Shown here piece by piece: positions 12,310 to 26,000 of a stretch of DNA of 64,000 nucleotides. Below the pieces are notes generated by a model, which worked only from the letters and a program-made list of their open reading frames with translations, was not told the origin of the DNA and searched no databases. Within the stretch, counting starts at the first letter, position 1, and every line of letters starts with the position of its first letter. Made by a program: the position numbers and the translations under genes. Source of the DNA: Leptidea sinapis (lineage: Eukaryota > Arthropoda > Insecta > Lepidoptera > Pieridae); the NCBI RefSeq assembly GCF_905404315.1, contig NC_066312.1:15549001-15613000 (forward strand). Reading direction: 5' to 3'.

Positions 12310-15300
12310 ATGAGATACAACAAACAAGAACTGATTTCATTGGCTTCACAGACATCGCAAAACTTTGATCGAGAAGGTGTTATGGTAATGAAAGAGAAGC
12401 TGGATGGGTTTTTTCGTAGGACTGAAGGTATCAGTGCTACAATGTTTTGTAAACATAAAATATGGTATTCTGATATTTAATATTTATTGGTTTAAAATTT
12501 TTAGGGTGTGCAATGAGATGGTTTCGTTTAAGAGGCAACCTTTTATTTTATTTAAAAGGTGCGGAACCGTGGTGTGAGCCCGTTGGTGTCATTATATTGG
12601 GTAATCATAACATCAAAACACATAATCAAGATGAAAATGGATACTGGCCATTTCATATTGGTATATAATGTCATTTATTATTAATGAATGTATCCTAATA
12701 ATAAAAATTCAAATAGGTAATCACTATTAACATCATACTGACTTGGGACTTAATGATAATTTCAGTATGGGAAAATGGTGTTTGCTATAGATTAGCAACT
12801 TTTCATGAATCTGAACGCACTCTCTGGATAAAAGCTTTACAGATGGCACCTTATGATTTTATAAGCTCCCAAATAGTTGATTTAAAAGAAAAATTAAATA
12901 GAATGAGGCCAGTTGTAGATGTGACTTGCTATAGAGCACAAAAATCAATATCAATAGGTAATTAATTTTTACAATATTATTTTAGTACTTACTAGTGTAT
13001 AAAAGCTTGGTTACGACTTTATTATTAAACAACATTGTTGTTTCCAGATATGAATGAAATTCCTTTGTGTGAATTAGCCTTGTCTTGTGATAACTTGTTA
13101 TGTGATGCCTATGGAAAACCACCTTCACCACTTGTTGTCATATATATTTGTTTCTCCAAAGAGCTATGTGTAAAATATGGATCTACAGAGGTTATCCAAG
13201 TAAGAAATATGTTTATCATAGTTGAAAGAAATGGTTATCTTGTAAATTAAGTTCCAGACAATAATATTTCCTTTTTGCTACCAAATTTTTCATCATAGAT
13301 TTTGTACCCAGCAACAGATCCAAGGGTAAATAATTCTAAAGGTCAATATTATTTGTGTTAGATGTCTCATATGTCACTGTCATCAGACTCATCAAAACAT
13401 ACTAAAATGTGTGCTTAATATTAGCATAAAATTTCCATAGTTTTAGAATGAGCAAAAGAGTAACAAAAATTATTAGACTTTCTATTAAATAAATAATTGA
13501 ATAAAAAGTTACTCACCTTATTACCAATATTCTAATATACATTTTAATATGTTACAGTCCTGCAGTAATCCCTGTTTTTCAAAAACCATATTATTTAGAG
13601 GAAATGATGGTCTATCAAATAATAATATTGTGCGTATAGTTGTTTATGATGTCAAGGAGTGTGTATCAGAAACTGTGGTACCAATAGGATATACAACATT
13701 GCAGTTTAGTACATTACAGGTACTTAATTAATTTTATTGAAATAAAAACAAAACAGTTAAATTGAAATTTATTTCTTCTCACTCAATCATCAGTGGAATT
13801 TGCTATAAACAAGCCTGTTATAATATTTGTTATTTTTGGCTATAAAGTAAAGTCATATTTTTATTAATATTTTATTCAATTCTCAGTCCAAAATAGTAAT
13901 AACAATTATGGTGATATGCCAAAATTTATGAACAGATATCTTGTCTAGGATACTTTTTTTTTATAACTATAAATTTATTCTATATACATATAAACATCTA
14001 TAAAACTGAACTCTCCAGGAATCTCAAAAACTCAGAGTAGCCATTAAGACTCGGGGTGATAAAACTGTTGGATTTATTACCATGAATGGTTGGAGTCTGG
14101 AGCCAGCTTGTACAGGAAACAGTCCTTGTCACACAAATGATAAAAATTGTTTGGAAATTCCTCAAAAAGTGCAGTGCCATAGAAGATCTCAATCTTTACC
14201 ACCAAGATTGGGGCTTAAGTTGAAGTTTCCATCATATGGAAGCTTGCTAAAACAAAATTTTGTAAATAGTCACCAAGTGACATATAGATTTCATTCAGGG
14301 TTGGGTGGCGATATAAATGTTCACGAAATCATGGCTGAATCAAAATTGTGCTACCAAATACCATTGCACCTACTGTAAGTACTCATTTTAATCTTATTTT
14401 AGATATTTTTAATATACAATATTAGTATTTTTTTGTGGGACACTCTTGTTTCTGGCACTCACTGGGCAAGTGCACATTCAAATATAATTTTTAGGTACTG
14501 GCAACAAGCTTCCAAGTATAACAGATATTTATTGTATTAAGAAGCAGAACTATACCTTACAATTATCATTTTGGTCTAAGAATTGCTATTCTTTCTTTTT
14601 TGGTGCCAATACACTGTTCAATATTTTGGGATATTAAAATGGAGTGGGGTGGTAAAGTGAATCGAATTGCTGCAATTGCATTACACAAAGTAGGTATGGA
14701 GCCAAATGCAATATTTAAAACTCTCCATATACTTGATATTAGTAAAATGTTTGTGTACTTTATATACTATTAATAGGTACAATGAGACCTTTTCTGTGTG
14801 TGACAGAAAAAGGCAGTCCATGTAGTGTTCGTATGAAAAGGATGGTCAAAGCAGTAAGGGAAAAAATTCAAAGAAATCCTGTCCCAAACCAAAAGATTTT
14901 ATTTAGGTAGATGAAGATAGCACTTAGAACCATGGTGCGTATTTTAAAAGATGAGTTAGGACTTGCAGCCTATAAGAGACATACTGGTCATTTCTTAACT
15001 GGTATTTTATAAAGAATAGGGTGATAAAATCGGAATTGATTGGATATGATTTATGGTCAGTTTTAGAGAGTACGGCTTGCTTTAAATACCATGAAAATTT
15101 GGAGTCCCTAAAACAATCTGTTCAATTGGCAGTGTAGAATTTTCCCATGGGAAGAGTGTGTGCTTCTATTGATAACTGGCCTCAACGTTTAAAGGACTGT
15201 ATTGCAACCAATGGAGACCACTTTGAATAAGCTTTTTATATAATAAATTGTTTTATATATATGTATTAAACTAACACATTGTAAAAGTATTAAATGTTAT

Positions 15301-17053
15301 TCGCAATAGATTTTTTTTTCTTTGTTTCAGTATTTATGGCAAGACTAGGTATAAATTTACATTGCTATTTTTGTGTAGTTACCTGCAGCACTACATTTTT
15401 GTTTGTTCAATTTGATTGGAATTGTGGTTTAAGAGTTAAATAATGCTTATATATCTCATCATGAAATATGTTTTTCTTTATTGTATTTAAAACATATTGT
15501 TTCAGTGATGTCTACATACACAGGGAACGACAATTACTAGATGAGTTGTTATCAGTGGGGACAATAAGTGGTCACTGGCAAAACAAGCAATTAGATCTTG
15601 CCACAATCCATGTGTCACTACTGAAACACTATTCCCATTTAAAAAGATGTTTACAACAAGCTGAGCATGCTTATTTTAAAGCTAGCTGCAAGAAAGGTAA
15701 AGTATTTAATATTGTACGAGTCCTGCACTAAAAGTATCGGGAATGGAATATTTCCACTGTTCCTATCATATTAAAATATTTTTAATTGAAAACTCCTTGG
15801 TTTTAAAAATCGAATACCATTTATTTATTTAAAAAAATATTCTCGGTCTTGTCACAAGGTCTTTTCAAACTTGTTTAGTCATTGACAAAATGGAATTGAC
15901 TTGAGAAAATTCTGGAGTGATGATTTATTATGACTTTGGAAGTGGTTTAACACAAAAACATTGTGTTGACCGGATGATTGCTGCATTTGGTGATGAAGCC
16001 CCATCCAAAACCACAATTTATCGCTGGTTTGCTGAATGTCAACGTGGATGTGTCAAGCTCAGTGATGATCCCCGTCAAGGTCGTCCAAAAACTGCATTCA
16101 CCAAAGAAAACGTTGATGCTGTGCGTAAGCTGATTGAGGAAGATCGACATGTGACATACCGCGAAATTCAGGCAACTTTAGACATTGGCATAAGTCAAAT
16201 CCAAATAATCTTGCATGAACAATTAGGTGTAAAAAAGTTGTTTTCCCGATGGATACCGCATTTGCTCTGTGAAGAGCAATAAACGGCTCGCGTTACTTGG
16301 TGCGTCAGAACTCTCGAAAGATTCCACGTAGGATCCTCAAATGCTGTATACAACATCGTAACAGGTGACAAATCCTGGATATATGCGTACGAACCCGAAA
16401 CAAAAAACCAGTCACGAGTTTGGGTGTTCGAAAAAGAGTTAAAGCCAACAAAAATTGTTCGTTCACGGAGTGTTGCAAAAAAAATGGTGGCCACGTTTGT
16501 CTCCAAAACCGGCCATGTTGCGACTATTCCTCTTGAGGGACAAAGAACGGTTAATGCAGAATGGTATGCTAGCATTTGTTTGCCACAGGTCGTTTCTGAA
16601 TTCTGTAAAGAGAACTGCAACCGCCGCATCATCCTCCATCACGACAATGCGGGTTCTCACACCGCGCACAGAACAAAAGAGTTTTTAGAGCAAGAAAACA
16701 TAGAATTATTAGACCATCCGCTGTACAGCCCCGACCTAAGCCCGAATGATTTCTACACCTTCCCTAAAATAAAGAATAAATTGCGTGGTCAGAGATTTTC
16801 ATCGCCTGAAGAAGCTGTGGACGCCTACAAAACGGCCATTTTGGAGACCCCAACTTCCGAATGGAATGGTTGCTTCAATGATTGGTTCCATCGTATGGAA
16901 AAATGTGTCAAATTTCGCGGAGAATACTTCGAAAACCAATAAATACATTTTTAAATAGTAATGTTGTGTCACTTCCTTGATTCCCGAAATTTTCAGTGCC
17001 ACCCTCGTATGTTCACAAAATACTTATTTTGGCCATTTATTATAAATTATATT

Positions 17054-17096
<43 letters not shown>

Positions 17097-20000
17097 ATAT
17101 AATTTGAAAACTGCTCTGCTTACATGAACATTCGTTGTATTTAAGAACCCTTTTTTGCATAAAGATATTATTAGTAGTTGTTGTATGATCTTAATTGAAT
17201 GTTGGCACTCTCTGTGGAAATCTATGGTTCATTAAGCCACTACTCATTAACATGTTCTTTAAACTAAAGTGATAATTATATAAAATAACATTATTAACAA
17301 ACTAATAAATAACAGTAGTTATATAAATGTAATTATTAATTATTATATGTGTGGCTCTCTGACATTAAATTTTTACTTTACAGATGACTCCAGTTTAGAA
17401 TTTGCACCAGTTAATTTACATTTACAAAGAATGTGGGTGCATAATGATACTCTTAACAAAACTGGCTTTCATGATATTATAACTGTTGGGGCATTTGCTG
17501 CTCACTCACATAAATCAGAGAGAACTGGTGGTCTTATAAGGTATGTACATAGCTTGTGAAATTTAAACGTTTTGAATGTTTTATTTATAATGGTACATGA
17601 TTAAGTTTTAAAGTAACTTCTACAATGATTACGAAGTTTGTATGGTCAGAGTTATGAAGTAGGCTATACATCAATTAAACAATTTTAGTCGTTACACATA
17701 TCAAGCCTTCTACATTATCATCATTCAGATTGCATGGGAGTTTTAGACCATGCCAAAAATTACACTAGGTGCTAGCATGATAACTTCTTTGACATTGTTT
17801 TGATTATTGCAATTAATTATACTAAACATATAAAAATATTGATAGTGCACCTTATTTGTCTGAATTATCCCCTTATTTCTATCATTCCATAACATTCAAT
17901 GTAAATTTCAATATAATGATAAATCTACAGGCTTTTCTCTTTTTACATACAATAAAAATTAACTATAACTAAACAAACATCATAGAAAATGTAATGTGTA
18001 GTTTTTCAATGAACTGTTAAAAGAAGCCATAGGTATTATAAAATGTATAATATTTGTTGGAAAATAATGGTATTTTTTAAAAGAAAATATATTATATTTA
18101 GTCCTACTTCTTCCTCATTTTTATCTTAATGCATAGTACCTACATATTTTAATGTATATAATAATAACATAATAAAATATCTTTAACTTTGTACATTATG
18201 CTTAAGAGTAAAAATCAATTTATATCACAGATTAGTTCAACAAGTAAAGGATATGAATACATTGAATTCAGTGGCAGAAAATCGAATTCAAGCAGAATAT
18301 GACAATGTTGTCGCGTTGAGAATGTTAAGAGATGAAATCGTTTTAGACCTGGATCGGATTATAGTCCTCATTCAAGCAAAGCAGTGCATTGAAGTACAAC
18401 ATATATGTGAAGGTAGTATGAAACAGATCTTTCAAAAATTATTTAATTATTAAACACTCAGGCACTGAAGAACAAGCATATTAAGATATTCACCGTTTGA
18501 CTATTTAGTTTACGTTGGCTCTGAATTATCAAATAAAATAAGTTTTACTAAATTGTATTTAATAATATATGTATATAATATATTTAACCCTTAAGTAGTA
18601 TTTTTCGCTTATTCAGCAATTAATTAGCAATTCGCTTTTATATTTTCATCTCACTTTTTATAGACAAGGTATAAACTCTTGTGTATTTTAAATTACATGT
18701 TTTGTGTGGTTTAGAGAAAGTTCCACCTATGTTATTTACTCTGCTTACGCGGCCGTAGTGATTACGCAGCAAAGTGACCAATTAATTAAAGATAATTTTT
18801 AATTTCAGTTATTAAAAAAAAAACTAAAAGTTTGCTTTCTCTTTGGGAACCTGGAGTTATAGAAGAATCGTTGGCAATCATAGGTTGGCCTAGAAATAAT
18901 GTCGATGGAAAAGAATGTCAGGTATAATAGCAATGCTAAAATAAATAATATTTATTCTACCCTGTTTCCGTATTATAATATATATTATTGTATTTCATGT
19001 AGTTAATTGAATAAACTGTAATAATAGCAACCGTTAAATTTGTTTGATGTTTTGTAAAGTGATAAGGTGTAGTAAATCCGTAAAATAAAACGCACATCAA
19101 TATATGCTCTAATGCTACGCCACACTACCGTGAGGCTCCGTTTTCACCAAAGCGGGGAGGAGACGAGACGAGAGGAGATTAGCCGCGAGGCGATCAGTTT
19201 ATTTCCACCAAAGCGGAGAGGAGATGTGAGCTGTGAGATCCTACTCAACTGATACCTAAGAAAGGAAGACGTCATATTGTTACAAAAGTTATATATTAAC
19301 TTGCTCGAGGAAGAGGAATAAGAGGTTGAAGAAACACAATTACTTCTTCAATATTTAAACTATCGACGGAAACAGATTCTGGTTAAGAAACCATATAAGA
19401 TGTCACGTCACAGTCATGGCAAATATGCGACATTATTACAAGAGTTTGGAGATGAAAGCTTTACTGAAAAAATTATATAAAAAATAAAATAAAAACCGAC
19501 ATCAATAACAACAAACACTGTAAGTGAAAAAAATAATTTAATTTATCTCCGACTATATTATGTATGCAAGAGTTTTTTTTTATTTTTGGAGCCTCATCCT
19601 TTTTTTGAGTTAAAATAAAGGAAGGAACGCCTATTGCATTCAAGATCAGTCAATCGATTAAATAATGAAATAATCGCTCTCGCGTGTGCGAGACGCGGCG
19701 AGAAATGTGCGGGGAAGAGGGAGATAGAGCGCGGGCGCTGCGCCGCCCGGCCGCCCGACTACAGACACTCAAATCTCGCGGCACAATATTAAAGAAAAAT
19801 TAGAGATCTCCTCTCCTCTCCGCTTAATACATTTCCACCGAACCTAGGCGGAGAGGAGATGTGGAAATAACGAAATCTGATTGGTTATCAACTAACTCTC
19901 AACTCTCCTCTCTGCTTTGGTGGTAACCGGACCTGATACGGCAAACACAATGTCCGTAATTAAATTAATACCTAGCTGTAGTCACGACTTATTAACGCAA

Positions 20001-23000
20001 TTAAGCAATACCACTCAATATCGCAAATGGCGTTAAGCAAATGCTCCAGCAGCGCTCGCAATGAAAATTACTGCGGTAGACAATGCATGCATGGCCACTA
20101 CCGTCGTTCGCAGAGCTTCGTGGAAACGATATGGAGTGGTCAAATGTAAACACGCCTAACTTCCAGGAATTATTCCAAACTGAGCCTTGCAAAGATAAAT
20201 AATACAAAGAAAGTATTTTAAGTTTTCGTTATCTAAAATGTACAAGAATCTTGTATGCTAAAACATATAACAATACTAGCTTGTAGCTTCTACCTCCATG
20301 TTGGAAAATTGAAAAAAGAATCTCTGTTTTTACCGTTTAGTTCCGTGCCGCTCAGGGTTTCTGATTGAACCCAAAATTCTGAGCGACACCACATTTGAGA
20401 CAAAGTAATTAACTAGCTACAGCGCACTTAACCTTTTAAAACAAAGTAATTGAATTGAATTGTATACGCTCACTTTTCAGTTTCATTTTTTTGCTCTAGT
20501 ATACTAATTGTGCAAACTATAATTGGCCTTCTGTAATTATCTTATGTATCATTTAAGTTTTAAAAGCTGTTGGTTTTCTTTTCACATTTGATTCAAATCT
20601 GGCCGGTTAAATAAAATCAATCCGTTGACATGCGCGACTGGTATAATGGTAATCCAATATGCTGTTAATAAATTATTCTTTTCAGACATTGCCGACGATA
20701 ATGCAACTAACAGATCAAGTGAGCATGTTTGATACAAACTTGGACTACGACACATATGAAGCATCATCTAGCTCTAGTTCTAAAGAGACATCTCCAACAG
20801 TGGAGTGCACCTCGTTGTCATCAAGTGTACCAAATGTGTCACAAAATAAGTTCTCAAAAGCACAGGACATTAAAAATCTAATCGAGACATCTGATTTGCA
20901 TTTTCATAATGATTATTTTAACAGTGAAGAACGTAATAAATTGAATCATTCATTTCGATCTGTGCGATCACCCGTTAAGTCGAAGTTCAGTGATATATCT
21001 TGCTTATCGTTCGATTCGAATCGGCCGCGACATGGAAGCTTGAGGCACGATTCCAAGAGTTCAACAACTTCAGAGCATGTTTCATATAGATGCCTAATGG
21101 AAAGTTTTACTGGTGCTGATAAGAAAAAGGTAATTGTTTGACGGTTTGATACTTCATAATACTATATGGCGAATAACATTTTTAATTGTAATTTTGATTT
21201 TCCCTAGTTGAGTTTTCAATCTTTCGTCATATTTTTTAAACGTTATGAAATATAGTTCAAGTATCTACTTATTACATTTGAAGGTCATCTTTAAATATTT
21301 AAAATAGGAAAATGTACGATCATCAAATCTATTTATTATTTGTCAGTAGTATTAGTACGCTGTACTTAGTTATTAAACTAACTAAGTTGGGAAGACATAT
21401 TTATAATTGTGTTGGAGATGCTCTTTTTTACTGTGTAAATCTCATACATTTTTTGTGCTTTGCTGGCTTTTAGTCACCAATAATGCTTTGACATTTAATT
21501 CTGCATTCGAAAACTGTGGAAATCTTATATTTAATGCAATGCGATCTTTTATACCATCACATACACTGTAACCATTATTGAAGTTTTGCAATATTTCATT
21601 TATATAACATGATAAGAGATGTCCACCTATGTACTCATCACGATATCTCTGGAACCATAAGGCTCACGACACGACACGAATAATCCTTTCGTGTAGAGAT
21701 CAGCTAAGAATAATGTTACAAAATTTCACTCGCAAGGGCGTTGCGGCGGCGTTAATTATAATACGGCAGTAATGAAATCGTAATAAAGTAAAAAATGTTT
21801 ATTGAATATTGCTGTGTATATGTATAATCAATACCGAATTCAAAAAGTTTCGTTGGTTTTACTGTATATAATATGTGCGGACAAAACGTAAAAGCTACAG
21901 AAGACATTTAATGCAAATTTTGCATGAATACTGATAATATAAAGATGCAGACATAATATTTTTGCTGCTTATAGCATCTACGCGAACTACGTCGCGGGCA
22001 ATAGCTAGTCTCTAAAAATACTTTGACATTTAACCCTGCATTCGAAAACTATAGAAAATTTGACAGAATTTAACGCAATGCGATCTTTTTTACCATCCCA
22101 TACACTTAAATTATTATTGAAGTTTTGCAGTTTCATTAGTAACGTGATTTTATCGATCTTATTACTGTCGAATGCGAAATCTGCTGCACCTTACTTGTTT
22201 AAAAATATTGCTATTAAAATAACATTAATGGCGTTTGAAAAGAAATATCGTTTTTTTTATTGAACTTTGTAATTCTGACGCACTTTTACTAAAAACTAGC
22301 ATTTGTATAAAAATCACGTATGTTTAACTTTGTTTAAAGTTTACATAAATGTGACATTCTAATTATTAGTTATAACGTTATTCTACTAGTAGTTATAAAG
22401 TTCTAAAGCTTTATGATAAGGATTCGGAAAATTTCAGAATTATCATTGTATTGACAGTGTAGTCAGTTTTATAGTCAATATTTTGCACATTCTTGGCTTA
22501 TTGTCAGGTATAACTTTATACCAAGTTTATTTGTAAGGCCGTTAGTGGTTAATTTTAGCAGAATCCTAATGTTTAGATTTATATCAAACAAGAAATCTCT
22601 ACAGCATTAAACGAATATGCTCTACAGCATTAAAAGAATATGTTTTGTTCTTTGCAGGGAAATATAAAAAACGATGTGTCACCTTTGCCTGATATGGGTC
22701 AAGTTGATTCAAGTACGAGAGAGAAATACTTGGCTTATCTCAAAAGTGTTAGTAAAGGCATTGAAGATAGCTTAGATAATATTATCAATGGTATTAATAA
22801 GACTCTTTGCAGTAGTAAAGGTTGGCTATATTTTTTTGTTGAGTCCATTAATTAAGTGATACAGGTAGATTTGATTGATGACTATAATATTAAAAACTTT
22901 TCAAAAAATTCAATTTTTTTTTATAGCGTGAACTGATTTGGAATGATAAGTAACATATGTAAAATTATTGTGCAAATTACATTATTGTAAATTAATTATT

Positions 23001-26000
23001 TGAATAAGTTTTCGAAAAAATATTTGTTGTTTAAATGTTCACTTTCCTCAATAATTATTACTTTAATTGGTGGAAAATTTCAGGCGATTTAGAAGAACAA
23101 TTAGAAGAGTTGCGTGGTATGAGTGAGGAGTTTAAAACAAAGGCAGAACAATTGATACATTGGTCTCGTATTTCACATGCTTCGTTACGGTTGCGATATG
23201 AGTCGCCTTTGTGGGCCCGAGACCGTGCGGCACTACAGACAAGAAGGGATACATGCTTTTCACAAGCTGTAAGTAAAAATAATAATGACTTCAGCTAGGC
23301 GCCTCTGTGGTTTTTTTTTATGATAAAAAGAAAGCCAAACGAGCAGGACGTTCAGTTGATGGTGATTGATACACTCCGCCCATTACAATGCAGTGCCGGT
23401 CAGGATTCTTGAAAAACCCAAAAATTCTGAGCCGCACTAGAATTGCGCTCGTCACCTTAAAATCAATTTCACTAGTTACGGCGCCCTTCAGACTAAATCA
23501 CAATAAAGCCCGCACATTACTGCTTCACAGCAGAAAAAGACGCCGTTGTGGTACCCATAAATTTATGCCCCGGGTATCTTCTGCTTTCATTCCACCACGA
23601 ATCTCTTACTAAAAAACTCTAATTTTCAATGTATTCGTCATTACTTTGAAAACCGTATGAAAACACAATTGATAGTCAACCTATCAAAAGTATTAAATTT
23701 GAGTCTAAAAGAAAAAGTTTCACTCTGAAATCTCGCATGATATAATTATATTACAAGTCATATTATTATATTGTAATATAATAATATAGTTATATTGTTC
23801 CTGTATAAATTCAATTTTTTTTTCAAATTAAAATATTTTTATTCAAAATCGGATTAAAAATTTCTTATTGAACATCAAAAAACCTACCACCCATTCGAAA
23901 TAGTATGCCTCAGACCTGAGAATAACGGGCGCAAGAAACTCGGCGGGCTTATTTCTTTTTCCTTAAATTAGTTACAATGTATGTAGTATTGTACAATAAA
24001 ATTTATAATTAAACATCCTGAGGGCATTCGCTCCATTCCCAGTCTCGTTTCAATAAGAAAATAATTTATGTTATATTTCTATAACATATCCCTTAATATA
24101 CTTGATTAACTAACTATAAAATATACTTAAGTAAAGTGTTCTTTTATAGTTGGCGACATTGACGTCTGGTCTTTTGTGTTGGTTCAATTCGGTGCCGAGC
24201 GATATTGTATTCAAGCTGTTGTCATCTGACCTAGGACCTTTATGTGGATTTGAGGGCTTGTTGAGTCTATATTCAACCGAGAAGGCGATGTGGGGCGATA
24301 TGGTGGTTGCCATTGAAGATCTGCAAACAGTTTTGTTTACTTTAACTAAAGCAAGCAGGTACATTTAAACAATGATAATTATGATTCTCTTTTCATTTAT
24401 TTTTGAAGTGAAACTTCTTTATCGATGTATGAGAGAAATTTTATAGCAATGTCGTCACGATTTTCGGTTACGCGCCATGTTGTTTTTTATCAAAGTTCAG
24501 TAGAGTGATGTAATGAATAATATTTTTGTTAGACAGTGATTAAATAAAAAAACTGAAGCATGTCTATAATAATAAAATAGTTTTGATTTAAGATGGAAAA
24601 TTTTTTTTTTCTTATCTACCGAATTTCTCAAAAGCCTCTCAAGTTGTAAATAGTAGAAGAATGATGATGATGTTATAAACAAGTTTCACTTCTTACATGT
24701 GTTCTCTGGTACACACACATATTTTTTTACTACTAGTCAAAGCGCGAAGATTTAATTATGTGCTGTAAATTTAGGTATATAATAGTCAACAAAATGTTTG
24801 TAAATCCCTTGTCACTTAATTTTCTCTTGCTTTTTAAAGAAAGAGGAAAATTGTGCTTTGGTGTATTGCTATTTTTTAATTCACGCAATAAATGTTTTTT
24901 TTTTTAACCCCAGAGTGAGCGTGTGTTTCCGTGAAACGTTAGTGGGCGCGTGGGGAGTATTTTGCCGCCTCTTTTAATTGACCATTTGAAGTAGAAATAC
25001 AGCAATCGAATGAATTTATTTTCTCAGTGTTTAAGTACACAAATAACTAATGATAATTCGACATTTAATTTTAGAAACTTTATTTTACAAAAAAATTTAG
25101 ATAAAGTAATATTGTAAACAATTTGTAATATTTTTAAAGTTAACTTAACTTTAACTTTAACCTTAACTTCTAGGATTAATACACAAATAAAATTTGTTGA
25201 GAGAGTTGAACAAAGCATACAAGATTTTATAACGATACGTCACTCGTACGGTTGGCTCTGGTTAGAGCACCGGCACGGAACGCCGGAGGTCGTGGGTTCG
25301 AGACCCGCATTGTTCATAAAGTTTCGTTTTTCAAATTTAATTTGTGAAGTTATATTTTAATTGACTTTTTTAATAAGATCATGTGTGAGCCGTTTTAAAG
25401 CTGTGTATTTTTGTAATTTAAGATTGATTATTATCAATATGTGTCGTACTATTTTTTTACAGCAGCATGTCTATGCCTCAATTGAATGGAACAAGAGGTT
25501 GTTTAACAGTCAATATACCTGTTTCTGAAAGTCTGTACACAAGGTTCTCAAAAACTGAAGTGAGTTTATATTAAATAATTAATTTCATAAGGTAGATTAC
25601 AGGTTACATTAGGTAGGTTACAGTACTGCGGTGTAATAAGTAAAGTTCTCGCCAAACTTAACTGCTGCTTCGAACATAAACAATTGGCACGTGATACAGT
25701 TGAGTTGAAGGGTTTTCTTTTAAATGAAAATAAGGGACCAGACGAGCAGGACGTTCAGCTGATGGTAATTGATTGCCCTGCCCTGCCCATTAAAATGCAG
25801 TGCCGCTCAGGATTCTTGAAAAACCCCAAAAATTGTTAGCGGCACTTTGGTCGAAAGATATGTTATTTGTTCATTTAAAACAAGAGAATTGTTGGCCCAG
25901 TTGAAATTAAACTTTGCAGATATTACAGGGCGACATGACCACTCCGACTCCACAGTTACGTTAGTTAGGACTAGAACCATAGGTAGAATTGTCGAATTTT

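Noticed and set aside
25138..25172. TTAACT-like hexamer run as an interstitial telomere repeat
   Set aside because: Insect telomeres are TTAGG; the run is short and irregular.
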